DNA of 64,000 bases. It comes from Dokdonella sp. Lineage in GTDB: Bacteria > Pseudomonadota > Gammaproteobacteria > Xanthomonadales > Rhodanobacteraceae. The notes under the pieces are model-generated. The model worked only from the letters and a program-made list of their open reading frames with translations. It did not search any database and was not told the origin of the DNA. A program made the translations under genes and the position numbers. The stretch's first letter is position 1. The number at the start of each line of letters is the position of its first letter. This document shows, piece after piece, positions 55,034-63,627 of this stretch. The stretch lies in NCBI RefSeq assembly GCF_019634815.1, contig NZ_JAHCAP010000011.1, positions 1 to 64,000 of the forward strand, in the 5' to 3' direction.

Positions 55034-57010
55034 ATGACACGACCAGACTTCCTGCCTTCGTTCCGCACCCGTGCCCTTGCCCCGGCAAGGCTTTCGACTC
55101 CGCCGAGGGCCATCGTGCTTGCCCTCCAGCTGGCGCTTGTGCCGGCGTTCGTCCACGCGGAGGCCGATCCCAACGGCGAATCGGCCGAACTCGCCACGGT
55201 CACGGTCACGGCCACCCTGTCGGAACAGGACACGCGCACCGCGCCCGCCTCGACCACGATCGTGCAGCGCAAGGAGCTGGACACCCTCAATCCGCAGAAC
55301 CTGCTCGAAGCCGTGCGCGAGGTGCCCGGGGTGACTCTGTCGCCACGCCAGGTTGGCGGCCGCAAGACCTTGTCCCTGCGCGGACTGGAGGGCCGCCACG
55401 TGCTGACCCTGGTCGATGGCAGGCGCATCGTCGCCACCGACGATGTCGTGGGTCATTCCGACTATCAATATGGTTGGTTGCCGATGGCCGCAGTCGAACG
55501 CATCGAAGTCATCCGCGGTCCGATGTCCACCTTGTATGGCTCGGAAGCGCTCGGCGGAGTGATCAACCTCATCACGCGGCGCCCGGGCGACCACTGGCAA
55601 GGCGAGTTGAACTTGCGTGGTGCGAGCAGCGCCGACAATGACGGCCATCGTCAGGGTGCGGGCTCGGTGTATGCCGCGGGCCCGCTGGGCGATCAGCTCG
55701 ATGTGCGCCTGAGCGGCATCAGTGGCTACACCCCGCAAGTGGCCGACCGCGACGATCCACGCTACGCGGAACTCGAAGGCAACCGCACACATGCGGGCAC
55801 CCTTGGCGCCACGCTTGGACTGGGCGAGCACCACAAACTGGAGTTCAACCAGTTCCAGGGCTACGAGCAGCGCTTCTACGACGACGTCTCGCGCACCGGC
55901 ACCTCGTACGTCAACACCTACGACATTCGTCGGCACCAGAGCGACCTGGCCTGGCGTGCGGATTTCGCCGGCTGGCGCGGACAACTGCGTGCATATTCCG
56001 GCGAGACCAGCATCATCAACCACCGTACCGCAGGCGTCGCACCGACGCGTGCGCAGGCCTTGGCCGACAAGGTGCTCGATGGCTTTGTGGTTTCCGACTT
56101 CGGCCAGCAAACCCTCACCTTCGGTGGTGAGGCACGCCGCGAGGAACTCAGCAACGCCGGCCTGCTCAACGGTCACGACGCCGCCGACCACAAGGCGCTG
56201 TTCGTCCAGGACGAAACCAGCTTTGGCCACGCCCTGCACCTGACCGCCGGCCTGCGCTACGACCAGCACGAACTGTTCGGCCACGAATTGAGCCCGCGTG
56301 CCTATCTGGTCTGGGAGGCCACCCCGGAACTGGTGATCAAGGGCGGCTACGGGCATGCGTTCAAGGCGCCCACGCTCAAGCAGATCTCGCCGAACTATGT
56401 CGGCGCCGAAGGTCCGCACACTTTTCTGGGCAATGCCCATATCCGCCCGGAAACCCTGGATTCCTTCGAGCTCTCCGCCAACTGGCAAAAAGGTCCGTTC
56501 ACCCTGCAGGCCGCTGCATTCCACAGCTCGGTGGAAGACCTCATCACCTATCGCTTGCTGCGCGTTGAAGGCCCGCGGCACGTCTACCAATACGACAACG
56601 TCGACGAAGCGCGCATCAACGGCATCGAAACCGGCTTCGCCTGGGACCTTGCTGCCGGCTGGTCGTGGCAAACGAGTCTGGCCTGGCTGGACAGCAAGGA
56701 CGGCAACAGCGGCAAGGAGCTGGAGTACCGCCCGCGCCTGAGCGGCACCTCGCACCTCGACTGGAACGGCGCCGATGGCTGGAGCGCGCGCGTGGGCGTG
56801 CAACACGTCGGACGCCAGTATTCGGCGCAGGGCAATCTCCCTGCTTACCGCCTGTGGAACCTGCGCGTGAGCAAGGCGATTGGCACGCACGTGGACTTGC
56901 AGCTTGCCGTGGAGAACCTCGGCAACCTGCGTCTGGCCGATGAATCCCCCCTGTTCGGTTACGCCGAACGCGGCCGCACGATCTCGGCCAATGTCCGCTA
57001 CCGCTTCTGA
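55034..57010 (+). CDS. TonB-dependent receptor of the CobN-like (Hmu-type) operon
   Basis: A 658-residue outer-membrane receptor, CirA/HmuR-like in length. A signal peptide ends at VHAEAD (about residue 37). A TonB box-like TVTVTATLSEQ precedes the plug (about 65-175: NLLEAVREVPGVTLSPRQVG, LSLRGLEGRHVLTLVDGRRI, RIEVIRGPMSTLYGSEALGG). The barrel ends TISANVRYRF with a terminal Phe. In hmu loci of Bacteroidetes such a receptor brings in heme. The HmuR-type conserved His and NPDL/YRAP barrel motifs were not clearly found, so the ligand could be heme, another tetrapyrrole or a metallophore. The CobN-like gene starts 13 bases after it. Confidence 0.9.
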   Translation: MTRPDFLPSFRTRALAPARLSTPPRAIVLALQLALVPAFVHAEADPNGESAELATVTVTATLSEQDTRTAPASTTIVQRKELDTLNPQNLLEAVREVPGVTLSPRQVGGRKTLSLRGLEGRHVLTLVDGRRIVATDDVVGHSDYQYGWLPMAAVERIEVIRGPMSTLYGSEALGGVINLITRRPGDHWQGELNLRGASSADNDGHRQGAGSVYAAGPLGDQLDVRLSGISGYTPQVADRDDPRYAELEGNRTHAGTLGATLGLGEHHKLEFNQFQGYEQRFYDDVSRTGTSYVNTYDIRRHQSDLAWRADFAGWRGQLRAYSGETSIINHRTAGVAPTRAQALADKVLDGFVVSDFGQQTLTFGGEARREELSNAGLLNGHDAADHKALFVQDETSFGHALHLTAGLRYDQHELFGHELSPRAYLVWEATPELVIKGGYGHAFKAPTLKQISPNYVGAEGPHTFLGNAHIRPETLDSFELSANWQKGPFTLQAAAFHSSVEDLITYRLLRVEGPRHVYQYDNVDEARINGIETGFAWDLAAGWSWQTSLAWLDSKDGNSGKELEYRPRLSGTSHLDWNGADGWSARVGVQHVGRQYSAQGNLPAYRLWNLRVSKAIGTHVDLQLAVENLGNLRLADESPLFGYAERGRTISANVRYRF

Positions 57011-57023
57011 GAGGGACACGCCC

Positions 57024-60000
57024 GTGAAGCTCAGTTGCCTTCGTGCCGCCCGCGCCTGCCTCCTGTCGTTGATGCTGCTGATCCCATGCGGCAATGCGCT
57101 GGCGCGTTCGGCATTGTTCATCGCCACCAGCAACGTGCCGCAAGGCAAGTTCAAGGTACTGGCCGAAATCGCCAAGTCGCATGGGTTTGATGTCGAGGCC
57201 CTGTATCTGGACAAGATCCCGGCCGACGCCGGCGCCGAGGTCCTTGCCGGGCGCGATGTGGTGCTGATCGACAGCTATCTGGTCGACGCCGTGCGCGCCA
57301 AGCTCGGCAAGGCGCTGGCCGCGACCAGCGCGCCGGTCGTCTTCGTGTGGGACAAGAAGCCCGACGGCAGTGGCATGCCAAAGGCCGTGATCGACCGCCT
57401 GGCCAGCTACTACTCCAATGGCGGCCGCAAGAACTTCGATCACTTCTTCGCCACGCTCGCGGCAACGCTCGAGGGCAAATCTACGGCGGCGATCCCGGAC
57501 CCGATCCTGGTGCCGGAAGCCGGCATCTACGACCCTGCCGCACCGCAGGTGTTCGCCGATCCGCAGGCCTATCTGGACTGGAAGCGCACGGCCGCCGATG
57601 TCGGCAAGCCGGTGATTGCAATCGCGTTTCACGAGCAGGCCATTGCATCCCTGCAAAGCGCCTTGATCGATGCCCTGATCGAACGGGTCGCACGCGCAGG
57701 GGCAGTACCGATGGCGGTGTTCTATCCGGCAATGGAAAAAGGCGCGATGAGCCGCGTGCTGGCACCGCAGGGAAAGCCGCTGGTCGATGCCGTCATCAGC
57801 ACGCGCATCATGCTCGGCCCCGACGGGCCGCGCGCGGAAATGGAAAAACTCGGCGTGCCGGTGATTCAGGCCATGCCCTATCGGCGCGGCGATGAAGCGG
57901 CTTGGCGTGCCGACCCCCACGGCGTGAATGTAATGGACGTGCCCTTCTACATGGCGCAGGCCGAATATGCCGGCATCTTCGACATCCAGGTCGCCTCGGC
58001 AATGGACGCGGCCAGCGATCAGCTGCAGCCGATCGATGCCCAGCTCGATGCGGTCGTCACCAAGGCGATGAACCTCGTTGCCCTGCAGCGCAAGAGCCCG
58101 CACGACAAGCGCGTGACGATGTTCTTCTGGAACTATCCGAGCGGAGAAAAGAACCTCGCGGCCTCTTTCCTCAACTTGCCGGCGAGCCTGGCCACCACGC
58201 TCGCTGCGCTCGAATCCGCCGGCTATGACACGCGCAGCCTCGACGAAAAGGAATTGTTGCCGCGCCTGCAGCGCCTGCTCGAACCGTACTACCGCAAGGG
58301 CAAGCTCGAGGGCTTGCTCAAGGATGATCTCGCCGCGCAGCTGCCGCTGTCGGCCTATCGCCAATGGCTGGACACACTGCCGCAGGCCACGCGCGAGCGG
58401 CTGCTCAAGGACAGTGGTGATCCGGCCGCATCACCGATGTTGCTCGGGACGGGCAAGGACGCCCATTTCGTGATTCCGCGACTGGCGCTGGGCAAGGTCG
58501 TCTTGCTGCCACAGCCGCCACGCTCGGGCGCGATCGACGACAAGGAAAAGGCGATCTATCACTCGACCAGCGCCGCACCGGATCATTTCTATCTGGCCGC
58601 CTATCTGTGGGCGCGCACGCATTCTGATGCCTTCGTCCACTTCGGCACCCACGGCACGCAGGAGTGGCTGCCAGGCAAGGAGCGTGGCCTTGCGATGGAT
58701 GATGATCCGATGCTCGCGGTCGGCAACGTGCCGGTGATCTATCCGTATATCGCCGACAACATCGGCGAAGCCCTGCAAGCGCGCCGCCGCGGCCGCGCCG
58801 TGATCATCAGTCACCAGACCCCGCCGTTCCGGCCGGCCGGACTGCACGACGAGCTGACGCAAATGCATGACCTGCTGCATCAGTGGCAGGGTCAGATCGA
58901 CGGCAGCGTGCGCGAGCAGATCAAGGCCGATCTCTTGCGCAAGGTCGCCAGCGCCCACATCGCCACCGATCTGGGTTGGAGCCAGCAGCGCGCCGGCAGC
59001 GAATTCCCTGCCTTCATCGACGTTCTCCATGCCCATCTGCACGAGCTCGCACAGACGGCGCAGCCCTTGGGTCTGCACAGTTTCGGCAGCGCGCCGGAGA
59101 CCGAACACCGCCTGGCCACCGTGCTGCTGATGCTGGGCAAGCCCTACATCGACGCAGCCGCGCGTCAGGCCGGCGCCAGTGCCGGCCAGCTCGACGAAAC
59201 GCTCGCCATCGACTACGACAAACTCGTGCAGTCGCCACCGTATCGCCTGCTGCAGGCAACGCTGGTCGACGGCAAGCCGCCCGCGGGCATCGACAAGGAA
59301 CTGGCCGCCGAACTCGATCGTGCGCGCGGCCTGTACGCATCCATCGGCGCAGGCAACGAACAGCCCGCCTTGCTGCGCGCGCTCGCTGGCAGGCACATTC
59401 CGACTTCCTATGGTGGCGATCCGATCAAGCAGCCCGACGCCTACCCGACCGGACGCAATCTCTATCCCTTCGATCCGTCGCATGTCCCGACCAGGCAAGC
59501 ATGGGAAGCCGGCAAGCAGGCCGCCGAGGCCCTGCTCGAAGCCCATCGCAAGGAATCAGGCAAGACACCCGGAAAAATCACCTTCAGCCTGTGGTCGGTC
59601 GAAACCATGCGCCATCAGGGCCTGCTCGAAGCACAGGCACTGTGGTTGCTCGGTGTCGAACCGGTGTGGGACAAGGGCGGTCGCGTCGAGGACGTGAAGC
59701 TCGTCGATCGCAAGACCCTGGGACGTGCGCGCGTCGACGTGGTGCTGTCGATCACCGGCCTTTACCGCGACCAGTTCCCGAATGCGATCAAGCAGCTTGC
59801 ACGCGCCGTGGAGTTGGCAGCCCAAGCCAAGGAAGACGACAACGCGGTTGCGCTCAATGCGCAGCGCATCCAGGCCGATCTGGTTTCCCAGGGCATCGAT
59901 GCCGCGGCAGCGGCAAACGCGGCGCAAACACGCATATTCTCCTCGGCATCGGGTCGCTACGGCACCGGCCTCGATGACGCCACCGCAGCCAGCGATACCT

Positions 60001-60953
60001 GGGGCGGCAAGGCCGAGGGCGACAAGAAACTCGCTGCTCTGTATCTGGACAAGATGCAGTACGCCTACGGACCCGACATGACGCGCTGGGGCGAGCGCGG
60101 CGTCGGCGGCAACAGCACTCTCAATCTGTATGCAAGCCAGCTCAAGGGAACCGAGGGCGCGGTGTTGTCGCGCACCTCCAACACCTACGGCATGCTGACC
60201 ACGGATGATCCGTTTCAATATCTGGGCGGCATCGGTCTGGCGGTACGCGCTCTCGACGGCAAGGAGCCCAAGCTCTACATCTCCAACCTGCGTGGCGGGG
60301 GTGCCGGCAAGGTCGAGTCCGCTGCCGGCTTCCTGGCCAAGGAACTGAGCACGCGCGAGTTCCATCCCGGTTACATCAAGGCGCTGATGGCCGAAGGCTA
60401 TGCCGGCACCTTGAGCGTGCTCGAATCCACCAACAACCTGTGGGGCTGGACCGCAGTCTCGGATGCGGTGGTGCGTGACGACCAGTGGGAGGAAATGGTC
60501 AACGTCTACGTGCGCGACAAGTTTCAACTCGGCATCAGGCAATGGTTCGAGAAGGACAATCCGCACGCCCAGGCTCAGATCATCGAACGCATGCTTGAAG
60601 CCGCCCGCAAGGGCTATTGGCAGGCATCCGAAGCCACCGTCAAGGAACTCAAGGCGCGCTATCAGGATCTGGCGCAGCGGTTCGACGTGAAGACCGACAA
60701 TCAGGCCTTCCTCAAATACCTCGCCAGTGGCGAGCTCGCCGAGTTCACTCCGAGCGGCGCGGCGATAGCCAGCGCTGCGCAGGCCGCGCCAAGCCAAGCA
60801 CCGATGCAACAGGTGGAAGGCATCAAGCTCGAGAAGCAAGCAGCCAATGCCGACGCTCCGCACGATCCGCGCCCGCCGTGGATCCCCGCAGTCATCACCC
60901 TCGTCATCGTTGCCGGCATGGCGCGCCAATCCCTGCGTCGCCACGTCGCCTGA
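57024..60953 (+). CDS. Exported CobN-like chelatase, HmuS-type
   Basis: A 1309-residue CobN/BchH-family protein, but with a signal peptide (VKLSCLRAARACLLSLMLLI, cleavage near ALA-RS) and a C-terminal membrane helix (about 1287-1303, WIPAVITLVIVAGMA), so the body lies in the periplasm. The family core is clear: HFGTHGTQEWLPGKERGL (about 538-555), then VGNVPVIYPYIADNIGEA and ISHQTPPFRPAGL, and later GNSTLNLYASQ and GGIGLAVRALDGKEP. Canonical CobN needs ATP-driven CobST; neither is here, and ATP is absent from the periplasm. It fits HmuS, proposed to remove iron from heme. GTG at 57024 follows GAGGGAC. Confidence 0.85.
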   Translation: MKLSCLRAARACLLSLMLLIPCGNALARSALFIATSNVPQGKFKVLAEIAKSHGFDVEALYLDKIPADAGAEVLAGRDVVLIDSYLVDAVRAKLGKALAATSAPVVFVWDKKPDGSGMPKAVIDRLASYYSNGGRKNFDHFFATLAATLEGKSTAAIPDPILVPEAGIYDPAAPQVFADPQAYLDWKRTAADVGKPVIAIAFHEQAIASLQSALIDALIERVARAGAVPMAVFYPAMEKGAMSRVLAPQGKPLVDAVISTRIMLGPDGPRAEMEKLGVPVIQAMPYRRGDEAAWRADPHGVNVMDVPFYMAQAEYAGIFDIQVASAMDAASDQLQPIDAQLDAVVTKAMNLVALQRKSPHDKRVTMFFWNYPSGEKNLAASFLNLPASLATTLAALESAGYDTRSLDEKELLPRLQRLLEPYYRKGKLEGLLKDDLAAQLPLSAYRQWLDTLPQATRERLLKDSGDPAASPMLLGTGKDAHFVIPRLALGKVVLLPQPPRSGAIDDKEKAIYHSTSAAPDHFYLAAYLWARTHSDAFVHFGTHGTQEWLPGKERGLAMDDDPMLAVGNVPVIYPYIADNIGEALQARRRGRAVIISHQTPPFRPAGLHDELTQMHDLLHQWQGQIDGSVREQIKADLLRKVASAHIATDLGWSQQRAGSEFPAFIDVLHAHLHELAQTAQPLGLHSFGSAPETEHRLATVLLMLGKPYIDAAARQAGASAGQLDETLAIDYDKLVQSPPYRLLQATLVDGKPPAGIDKELAAELDRARGLYASIGAGNEQPALLRALAGRHIPTSYGGDPIKQPDAYPTGRNLYPFDPSHVPTRQAWEAGKQAAEALLEAHRKESGKTPGKITFSLWSVETMRHQGLLEAQALWLLGVEPVWDKGGRVEDVKLVDRKTLGRARVDVVLSITGLYRDQFPNAIKQLARAVELAAQAKEDDNAVALNAQRIQADLVSQGIDAAAAANAAQTRIFSSASGRYGTGLDDATAASDTWGGKAEGDKKLAALYLDKMQYAYGPDMTRWGERGVGGNSTLNLYASQLKGTEGAVLSRTSNTYGMLTTDDPFQYLGGIGLAVRALDGKEPKLYISNLRGGGAGKVESAAGFLAKELSTREFHPGYIKALMAEGYAGTLSVLESTNNLWGWTAVSDAVVRDDQWEEMVNVYVRDKFQLGIRQWFEKDNPHAQAQIIERMLEAARKGYWQASEATVKELKARYQDLAQRFDVKTDNQAFLKYLASGELAEFTPSGAAIASAAQAAPSQAPMQQVEGIKLEKQAANADAPHDPRPPWIPAVITLVIVAGMARQSLRRHVA

Positions 60954-60971
60954 ATCGTTCAAGGACCCGTC

Positions 60972-61490
60972 ATGAGCCAGCTCCTCGAAACCCTGATGTA
61001 CCAAGTCGGCCAGATCTTCCTGCCGATCTCCCTGGTCGCGATCGCGGCCTTGTTCGTGTACGCGCTGTTTGCGCTCGGCGAATTTGCCGCCTTGCGCTGG
61101 CAACGCCGCCGTCCGCCCGGCGCCTGCCCCGGCTACGCCCTGCTGCAATGGGCCGCGCGACACCCGCAGGCGAGTGAAAGCGAGCGCGAAGTGGTCGCCC
61201 ACCGCATGCTGGAACTGCCGCGCATCGCCACCCGCACCGCACCGATGCTCGGCCTCGTCGCCACCATGATCCCGATGGGGCCCGCGCTCAAGGCGCTCGC
61301 GGGCGGCCAGATGGATGCTGTCGCCGACAATCTCGCCATCGCGTTTTCGGCGGTCATTCTTGCGCTCATCACTGCCGCGATCACGTTCTGGATCGTTTCG
61401 GTGCGGCGCCGCTGGCTGGCCGAGGAATTGGTGTGGCTTGCCGGCAATCGTCTCGCACGTCAGCCGCGCGAAACAAGGGAAGCAGCATGA
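60972..61490 (+). CDS. MotA/TolQ/ExbB-family proton channel subunit
   Basis: A 172-residue inner-membrane protein with three helices (about 15-37, 92-112, 118-145). The ExbB/TolQ signature is visible in RTAPMLGLVATMIPMGPALK and AIAFSAVILALITAAITFWI. It is shorter than ExbB (about 240), as is usual for members next to CobN-like genes. It starts 18 bases after the chelatase and its stop overlaps the DUF2149 start (ATGA). Predicted to use proton flow together with the next protein to do work on the periplasmic chelatase or the TonB receptor. Confidence 0.87.
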   Translation: MSQLLETLMYQVGQIFLPISLVAIAALFVYALFALGEFAALRWQRRRPPGACPGYALLQWAARHPQASESEREVVAHRMLELPRIATRTAPMLGLVATMIPMGPALKALAGGQMDAVADNLAIAFSAVILALITAAITFWIVSVRRRWLAEELVWLAGNRLARQPRETREAA

Positions 61491-61825
61491 AGTTCCTCGA
61501 CGATGAAGCCGACGATCCGATCCTCTCCGTGGTCAACCTGATCGACGTGTTCCTGGTGGTGATCGCCGCCCTGCTGATCACCGTGGCGAAGAACCCGATC
61601 CTGAAAATGATGCAGGCCGACAACGTCACCATCGTGACGGATGCCGGCCAGGCCAACATGGAGATGCTGGTCAAGCAAGGCGAGAAGATCGAACGCTTCC
61701 GTGCCAATGGCCAGAGCGGTCAGGGTGAAGGCACCAAGGCCGGTGTCGCCTGGCGCATGAAGGATGGCAGCGTGGTTTACGTGCCGGAAGCGGCAACGAC
61801 GAAAGCGACGGCAAGCAAGCCCTGA
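61487..61825 (+). CDS. DUF2149 protein, ExbD/TolR-like by topology
   Basis: A 112-residue protein with a short cytoplasmic N-terminus, one membrane helix (about 12-33, ILSVVNLIDVFLVVIAALLI) and a periplasmic domain of about 75 residues. The VNLIDVFLVVIAAL stretch closely parallels the TPxIDVMLVLLIIF helix of ExbD/TolR, including the proton-carrying Asp, although the domain is catalogued as DUF2149. Translationally coupled to the ExbB-like gene by ATGA. Together they look like a two-gene proton motor dedicated to this operon. The similarity to ExbD is my own reading. Confidence 0.83.
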   Translation: MKFLDDEADDPILSVVNLIDVFLVVIAALLITVAKNPILKMMQADNVTIVTDAGQANMEMLVKQGEKIERFRANGQSGQGEGTKAGVAWRMKDGSVVYVPEAATTKATASKP

Positions 61826-61839
61826 ACCAGGACGCATTC

Positions 61840-61860
61840 CTGCCGACCTCCGGTCGGCAG
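61840..61860. terminator. Strong hairpin within the CobN-like operon
   Basis: A perfect 9-base stem (CTGCCGACC / GGTCGGCAG) with a 3-base loop, 14 bases after the DUF2149 stop. A weaker second hairpin (GGGCATGCTGCCC) that includes the next ATG follows at once. It may end or dampen transcription ahead of the small last gene. Confidence 0.5.
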
Positions 61861-61870
61861 TCGGCAGGGC

Positions 61871-62053
61871 ATGCTGCCCTCGCCGACGCTTTCGATACTG
61901 GCGGCGGTCGTGATCGGTGCCCTGGTCTATGCCTGGATCCTCGACACGAGCTTCCTCAAGGGCCTGCTGATCGGCGTCATCGCGACGGTGATCGGCTATG
62001 CCGTCTTCTTCCTGTTCGCCTCGATCTTCGTCGCCGGCCTGTTGGCCGCCTGA
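61871..62053 (+). CDS. Small two-helix membrane protein
   Basis: A 60-residue, almost wholly hydrophobic protein: MLPSPTLSILAAVVIGALVY forms helix one and LKGLLIGVIATVIGYAVFFL helix two, with AWILDTSF between. It could be the last component of the chelatase operon, since it lies 45 bases after the DUF2149 gene on the same strand. It may instead have its own signal. No family is recognised. The hydrophobic pattern and codon use make it a probable gene. Confidence 0.5.
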   Translation: MLPSPTLSILAAVVIGALVYAWILDTSFLKGLLIGVIATVIGYAVFFLFASIFVAGLLAA

Positions 62054-62502
62054 ACACGGCCATCGCGGCAAGCGATGCCAGGCCGGAAGGCCCGGCGGTC
62101 AGGCCATCGGGATCACATCACTCACGCCCCCGGCTCGATGGGTTCCGTGTCGCCGCGGATACCTCCTGCAGCGGACCCATACCCGTGATCCCGAGGCGCC
62201 AGATCGCGCATGTTGCGGCGAGGCGCGTCAAGTTGCCGGGGCAGGTTCACTTGCCCTTTCCTTGCGGCGGATCTTGTAGCGCCAAGCGTGCTCGGCTTCG
62301 ATGCGCAACAGCACCAAAGCAGCGGAGCAAGCTCCGCTCTACGCTTGGCGGGACGGCCTTCGTGCCGAAAGCATCGAAACGGGAAACGCCATCGTCGGAC
62401 TGGAACCCGAACAATCCCGCGCGTGCACGTGCCATCCACGGCGCGCGCATCATGGCCGGTACGCAGTCCTTGGCTACGATCGGATCATCCCGATTCCGGC
62501 GC
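62054..62502. other. Intergenic stretch with a GTAG-type REP
   Basis: About 450 bases without a supported gene. It contains a long-range inverted repeat (CGCCAAGCG near 62279, CGCTTGGCG near 62343) and, inside it, a REP-like hairpin listed separately. Smaller inverted repeats such as GCCGGAAGGCCCGGC lie near 62080. Confidence 0.5.
62319..62342 (-). repeat. GTAG-type REP element
   Basis: On the minus strand GTAGAGCGGAGCTTGCTCCG continues into CTGC: the GTAG foot followed by a GCGGAGC/GCTCCGC hairpin. It shares the foot with the REPIN array near 34 kb but has a different stem, so it is a second REP type. Another GTAG (62275) in the opposite sense could close a REPIN around it. Confidence 0.6.
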
Positions 62503-63573
62503 TTATTCGAAGCCGTTGCGGTAGATGCGATCGCCAGGCATCCAGATCGGCGCGCCCAGGTTGGTCGGAAGGCTCGACTGCGGGCCGGCGATCGTTTGCA
62601 ATGGCGCCGCATAACCATTTGCAGCAAGCGCAAAGACGAGGATCTTGTTGTTGGCCGCTGTCGCGAAATCGGAAATCGAAACGATCAGGCGCTGCCGCTC
62701 GGGGTCGATGGCGAGGCCACCGATCGAACTGGAGGCGGGCAATTCCAGGCCGGCAATGGAACCGTAAATGGTGCGCAGCGGCACCACGTCGCCATTGGCC
62801 AGGTCGTCGAACACCACGATGCGCGCAGAGCGGCTGTTGTCGGGATTGGTGGTGAAAGCACCTACGAACAGCTTGCGCGATGACGGGTCGTAGGCGAGCG
62901 CACCGGCATAGGTACCAAGACCCGTGTTCGCACCCTTGATGATGCGCTTGGGTGCCACGTTGCCGCTGTCGGTGCGATTGAACACCAGAACCTTGGGCGT
63001 GTAGGGCGACGCGCTGTCGGTATCGGCTTCCGCGATTTCGTCGGTGGCCGGCATGTAGACGATGCTCGACGGATAATTCTGCTGCGTCACGCTGCCGGAC
63101 AAGCCACCCCATTGCACGGAGCGCTTGTAGAAGACGTCACCGTTGGCATTGCGATCGAATGTCTTGAAGCAGCAACTGCTGACGATGAACAATTCGTCGT
63201 GTGCTGCGTCCACGGCCAGGCCGTGAACCTGATTCGCGTAACTCGGACCGATCGCGCGCAGCGGCGCGGGATCACCATTGGTGATGGAGGTTGAAAACAC
63301 GCGGACCGACTGGCCGCGAAAGTCGCCCACATAGAGCACGTTTTCTCCAGGCTCGAATACACCCGACACCGGTTCGATCAGGCCACTGTTCGGGCCGCCC
63401 ATGACGCGCAACGGTATCGCGCTGGCGCCATTGGCGTCGTCGGAAAAACTCAGGACCGGACGGCGCTCATTGACATCGCCGCTGTAGCTGCCGATCAGGA
63501 TGTCGGCACGCGCCTGCGCGAATGGCAGGACGGCGAGGAGCAAGGGAAGGAGCGTGCGGGCAAGGCGTTGCAT
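62503..63573 (-). CDS. Secreted beta-propeller protein with FE tail
   Basis: A 356-residue exported protein. MQRLARTLLPLLLAVLPFAQ is the signal peptide, cleaved near ARA-D. The body has repeated propeller-blade units (RPVLSFSDDANGASAIPLRV, SVRVFSTSITNGDPAPLRAI, ARIVVFDDLANGDVVPLRTI, KILVFALAANGYAAPLQTIA), each ending in a P-L-R/Q-T/A-I strand. Conserved CC in VSSCCFKTF. The C-terminal DRIYRNGFE matches the tails of the endonuclease I and M23 proteins in this window. The function is unknown; the fold and export are well supported. Confidence 0.78.
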   Translation of the reverse strand: MQRLARTLLPLLLAVLPFAQARADILIGSYSGDVNERRPVLSFSDDANGASAIPLRVMGGPNSGLIEPVSGVFEPGENVLYVGDFRGQSVRVFSTSITNGDPAPLRAIGPSYANQVHGLAVDAAHDELFIVSSCCFKTFDRNANGDVFYKRSVQWGGLSGSVTQQNYPSSIVYMPATDEIAEADTDSASPYTPKVLVFNRTDSGNVAPKRIIKGANTGLGTYAGALAYDPSSRKLFVGAFTTNPDNSRSARIVVFDDLANGDVVPLRTIYGSIAGLELPASSSIGGLAIDPERQRLIVSISDFATAANNKILVFALAANGYAAPLQTIAGPQSSLPTNLGAPIWMPGDRIYRNGFE

Positions 63574-63627
63574 GGCGGATTCCGTGGTTGGCTTGCTGTC
63601 TGGAACGCGGTTTCGCGACGAAAACCC

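Noticed and set aside
57024..60953. Aerobic cobalamin pathway CobN
   Set aside because: Has a signal peptide and C-terminal membrane anchor, and neighbours are a TonB receptor and ExbB-like channel, not cob genes.
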